Notes under the pieces: generated by a model | Databases searched by the model: none | Told to the model about the DNA's origin: nothing | What the model saw: only the letters and a program-made list of their open reading frames with translations | NCBI GenBank assembly: GCA_032358255.1 | Contig: JAULBX010027827.1 | Location: forward strand, 62,001-126,000 | DNA length: 64,000 nt | Reading direction: 5' to 3' | From: Heterotrichella gracilis | Lineage: Eukaryota; Sar; Xanthophyceae; Tribonematales; Xanthonemataceae | Shown here: positions 61,412-64,000 of the stretch, one piece after another | Position numbering within the stretch: the stretch's first letter is position 1 | Layout: every line of letters starts with the position of its first letter | Translations under genes and position numbers: made by a program

Positions 61412-63945
61412 ATGTACAACCGGGATGGCAGTATGCGGGCTCTGTCCGGCAAGAGACCGTCTACAGGAGGCGGACAGCAGACAGTGCAGCTGTACGGGTG
61501 AGTTCCATTGACCATGTCTGCTAGGCTTGGAATAGCAAGCTAGCTGAAGCACGATCCACACTCACAAGTTGGCCCCACCCTTGCGTGCGTGAGTTGAGCC
61601 GCAGTCCAGTTGTCCTCGAGAGGTTGTGCTCAGTCTTGCTGTCAGGATGCATCTTTGTTTAGTGAGACAACGTCGCGGTGCCAATCCCGCTTTGTTTTAG
61701 TGGCTTGTCTCACCACTGTCCAAGGCGTTTTTTGTTTACATAGTGGATATGGCGAAGACACAAACCTGCGGCGTTCAGCTAGCAACGCAAGCTCTGGAAC
61801 AAGTGGATACACCAACGGTGTTGAATCGTCTCCGGTCCTTGCTGCTGGTGTGCGCGTGAAGGTGCGTACAAGCAGTACTGGCGGACTCTGATTGCTTAGT
61901 CACCATATGCATGCCTCCTTCGTTCACCCCTTTGCGGTTTAGAACAGTACTGTTCGTCGTCGAACTCTGGTTGTGTGGTGTGGTCACTGAGCCAAGAACC
62001 AATACCATACCTAGCCATTGCAGGTTGCCAAGCCAAAGCACCTGCTGTAAACTGTGTGCACCCCCCTGTGCATCGTGATATATGCCATCAGACTGAAGTG
62101 TGCATGCAAACAGGATCTAGACATCCAAAGCAACATTGCAAGTAGGTACACTTACCTTGAATTGGTCTGAACATATCTATTGCTCCTGCAGACTGATGAC
62201 GAGTTGTCACTGGATCCTGTCCAGCGACCGTAAGTAGATCTAGCCTTTGCTCCCCCCTGCGTGTATGTGTATGGTTTTTTGTAAAGCCTCTTTGCATCCT
62301 TGCTGATTATATGCTACTTGTAGGGGCGCTGAGCACAAGCTCAAGCAAGTGTTTGACAGCAACGTGTTTGATGACAATGTTCCCTGGAACAAGCAGCTGA
62401 CGGAAGACGCCAAGAGGAACTTTGTGAACTCCAACATCTTCTCAGATGACCCTGGGGAGGGTCTGCAAGCGCGGCAGCTGTCCCCAAGCGGCCAGCAGTT
62501 GGTGTACGCTTCCACGGTGTTTGATGACGGCCCAGAGGACCAGGTGCCTTCCGCGCGCCGGGATGTTTGCGAGGAGAAAATCACACACCTTTACAAGACC
62601 AAGGTATGGTTGTCTGCACGATGCACCACTAAGCATAGTTGCCTGCCAACAGTGTGCTACCCCCTTCATGAGAATGGCATCGAGTACTGAGGCTTAAAGC
62701 AAACCCAGTGCTCAGTCACGACCGGCCTCTTTGCAACCCTCGCAAACCCTGCATCCAGCGTTGTATTCAAATTTTCAAAAGAGCATTTTCATTGCCATTG
62801 CCAATCACGCAACATGATCTGGCCACATCTAACCTCGCCCCTTCAGAGCATTTGAATGCATTATATTTCATATGGAGGTGCATGCAAGCGGCAAGAACAT
62901 CATGCATGAATATATCTGCTCACAATCTCATACCTGCACCCGCAGGTTTTTGAGGACGACCCGGTGGAGGCCGAGCGCAAGGAGCTGAGCGCCGCAGCGA
63001 AGAAGGTGCTTTTTGAGAGTGCGGTGTTTGACATGACGCCCCCCTCGCCGGAGGAGATGCCACCTCTGCCACAGGTGCCATGCGTGGGGTTTGCCAGACC
63101 GGTTTTGCTTTTGGAAAGCCACAATTTGTAAGATCGGGCGCAGTGAGTCTAAATTGCAGCAACCTTTGGTTGATCAGTGCCGTTGTCACAGTGCGGTGAG
63201 TCATGTGTGCTGCTCATTTAGAAATGCTCTCCTGGCAAAGGCGGATGATCGGCATGTCCTGACAGGGACGTGCTGCTGCCGGGATGCCCCACCACACTGG
63301 CATTGAAGAACCTAGCCCATGGATCATATCACATGCAGTTGTCTCAGCAATGCGCACATGCCAAGCTCATGATAGCGCTGAAGCCCACCTGAGCTTGCTG
63401 CAGTTCCACCTTATTCTGCCAATCACCATACACAATTGCCACCTCCATTCTTCCCGCTTGCAGAATTCTGAGGGCAAGCAGCGTGAGATCAAGGGCACTG
63501 TGAACATCTTTGGAGTGGAGGAGGCTGTGGATGTGCGGGCTGCAAGGGGAGGGGTGCGCAAGACACCAGGGGGAGGGTGCAACATAGAGGTCACTGAGCA
63601 TGGTGCGTGGGTGGTGTGGCCAGGCAGTGGTGGGGTGTTGTGGAGTTGATGGTTCAGATGGCGACGAGGTGGACGGGGCAACAGAGCATGGTGTGCGGCG
63701 ATTAGGAAGCGAATATATGTGGCTGCACTCGACATCCCAATGCCATTCAGAATGATCGCAGCATCCACATGTTGTTCCGCTGGCTCAATTCCAGTCCTTG
63801 CACCTGCATCATAGTGCGTGTTGGCAGCAAGTGCCTTTCCCCCCTTGCAGGCATCAATACCAACGAGGAGGTGACGCTCACGCCGCCAAAGTCCATCAGG
63901 GTCAGCCGTCCACCAGGGGGCTACAGTAGCATCATCCTGGGCTAG
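61412..63945 (+). CDS. HN1/Jupiter-like short-motif protein
   Basis: Seven exons: 61412-61497, 61744-61861, 62192-62229, 62324-62603, 62946-63074, 63464-63602, 63851-63945 (TAG), giving 294 residues. It is low in hydrophobic segments and looks disordered. A short motif of the form S-(N/T/A)-(V/I)-F-(D/S) recurs: D-S-N-V-F-D-D, N-S-N-I-F-S-D-D, A-S-T-V-F-D-D, E-S-A-V-F-D-M, with a last variant T-V-N-I-F-G. The C-terminus reads S-I-R-V-S-R-P-P-G-G-Y-S-S-I-I-L-G. Animal HN1/Jupiter proteins, which bind microtubules, have R-V-L-R-P-P-G-G and N-I-F-G motifs, and plants have distant relatives. The relation is from memory and motif level only. The function here is unknown. Confidence 0.6.
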
Positions 63946-64000
63946 GCATGGGTTCATGGTGAGACTGACGATGGGAGCAGTCACTGGACTGGCAAACCCA

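Overview
The window looks like nuclear DNA of a green alga (Chlorophyta, probably a trebouxiophyte). Genes are dense with short GT-AG introns. The proteins are plant-type: a phylloquinone-pathway prenyltransferase, an algal LEA protein, LAG1 ceramide synthase, and SURNod19. The plant-type telomere heptamer (CCCTAAA/TTTAGGG) is scattered through introns. All exon models were built by hand from splice sites, reading phase and remembered family motifs; nothing was searched in a database.

Layout. 1-0.5 kb: last exon of a MenA/ABC4-like phytyltransferase (+). 1.6-7.05 kb: an 11-exon LEA protein gene (-) with two alternative last exons. 8.95-13.3 kb: a mitochondrial-type D-lactate dehydrogenase (-), first exon not found. 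14.7-24.0 kb: one 14-exon gene (+) encoding two class-3 lipase domains, joined by a linker of about six 50-residue repeats. The first domain lacks the catalytic Ser and His. 26.5-57.3 kb: four tandem copies (-) of a 13-exon gene. 58.3-60.4 kb: ceramide synthase (+). 61.4-63.9 kb: a small HN1/Jupiter-like protein (+).

The most interesting system is the four-gene array. Each gene encodes a signal peptide, a phytocyanin-like cupredoxin domain with His-Cys-His-Met ligands, a SURNod19 domain, and a C-terminal eight-cysteine lipid-transfer-like domain. The SURNod19 part keeps an HH, a single His, an HxH and a Met in the order of the copper ligands of peptidylglycine/dopamine monooxygenases. I therefore predict a secreted three-copper redox enzyme with its own built-in electron-transfer domain. 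Two copies (B, D) are open throughout and two (A, C) each carry one premature stop.

A second phenomenon crosses unrelated genes. Introns of the D-lactate dehydrogenase, the double lipase and array copy A hold decaying copies ('echoes') of neighbouring exon edges with their splice sites, usually separated by CCCTAAA-type telomere-like DNA.
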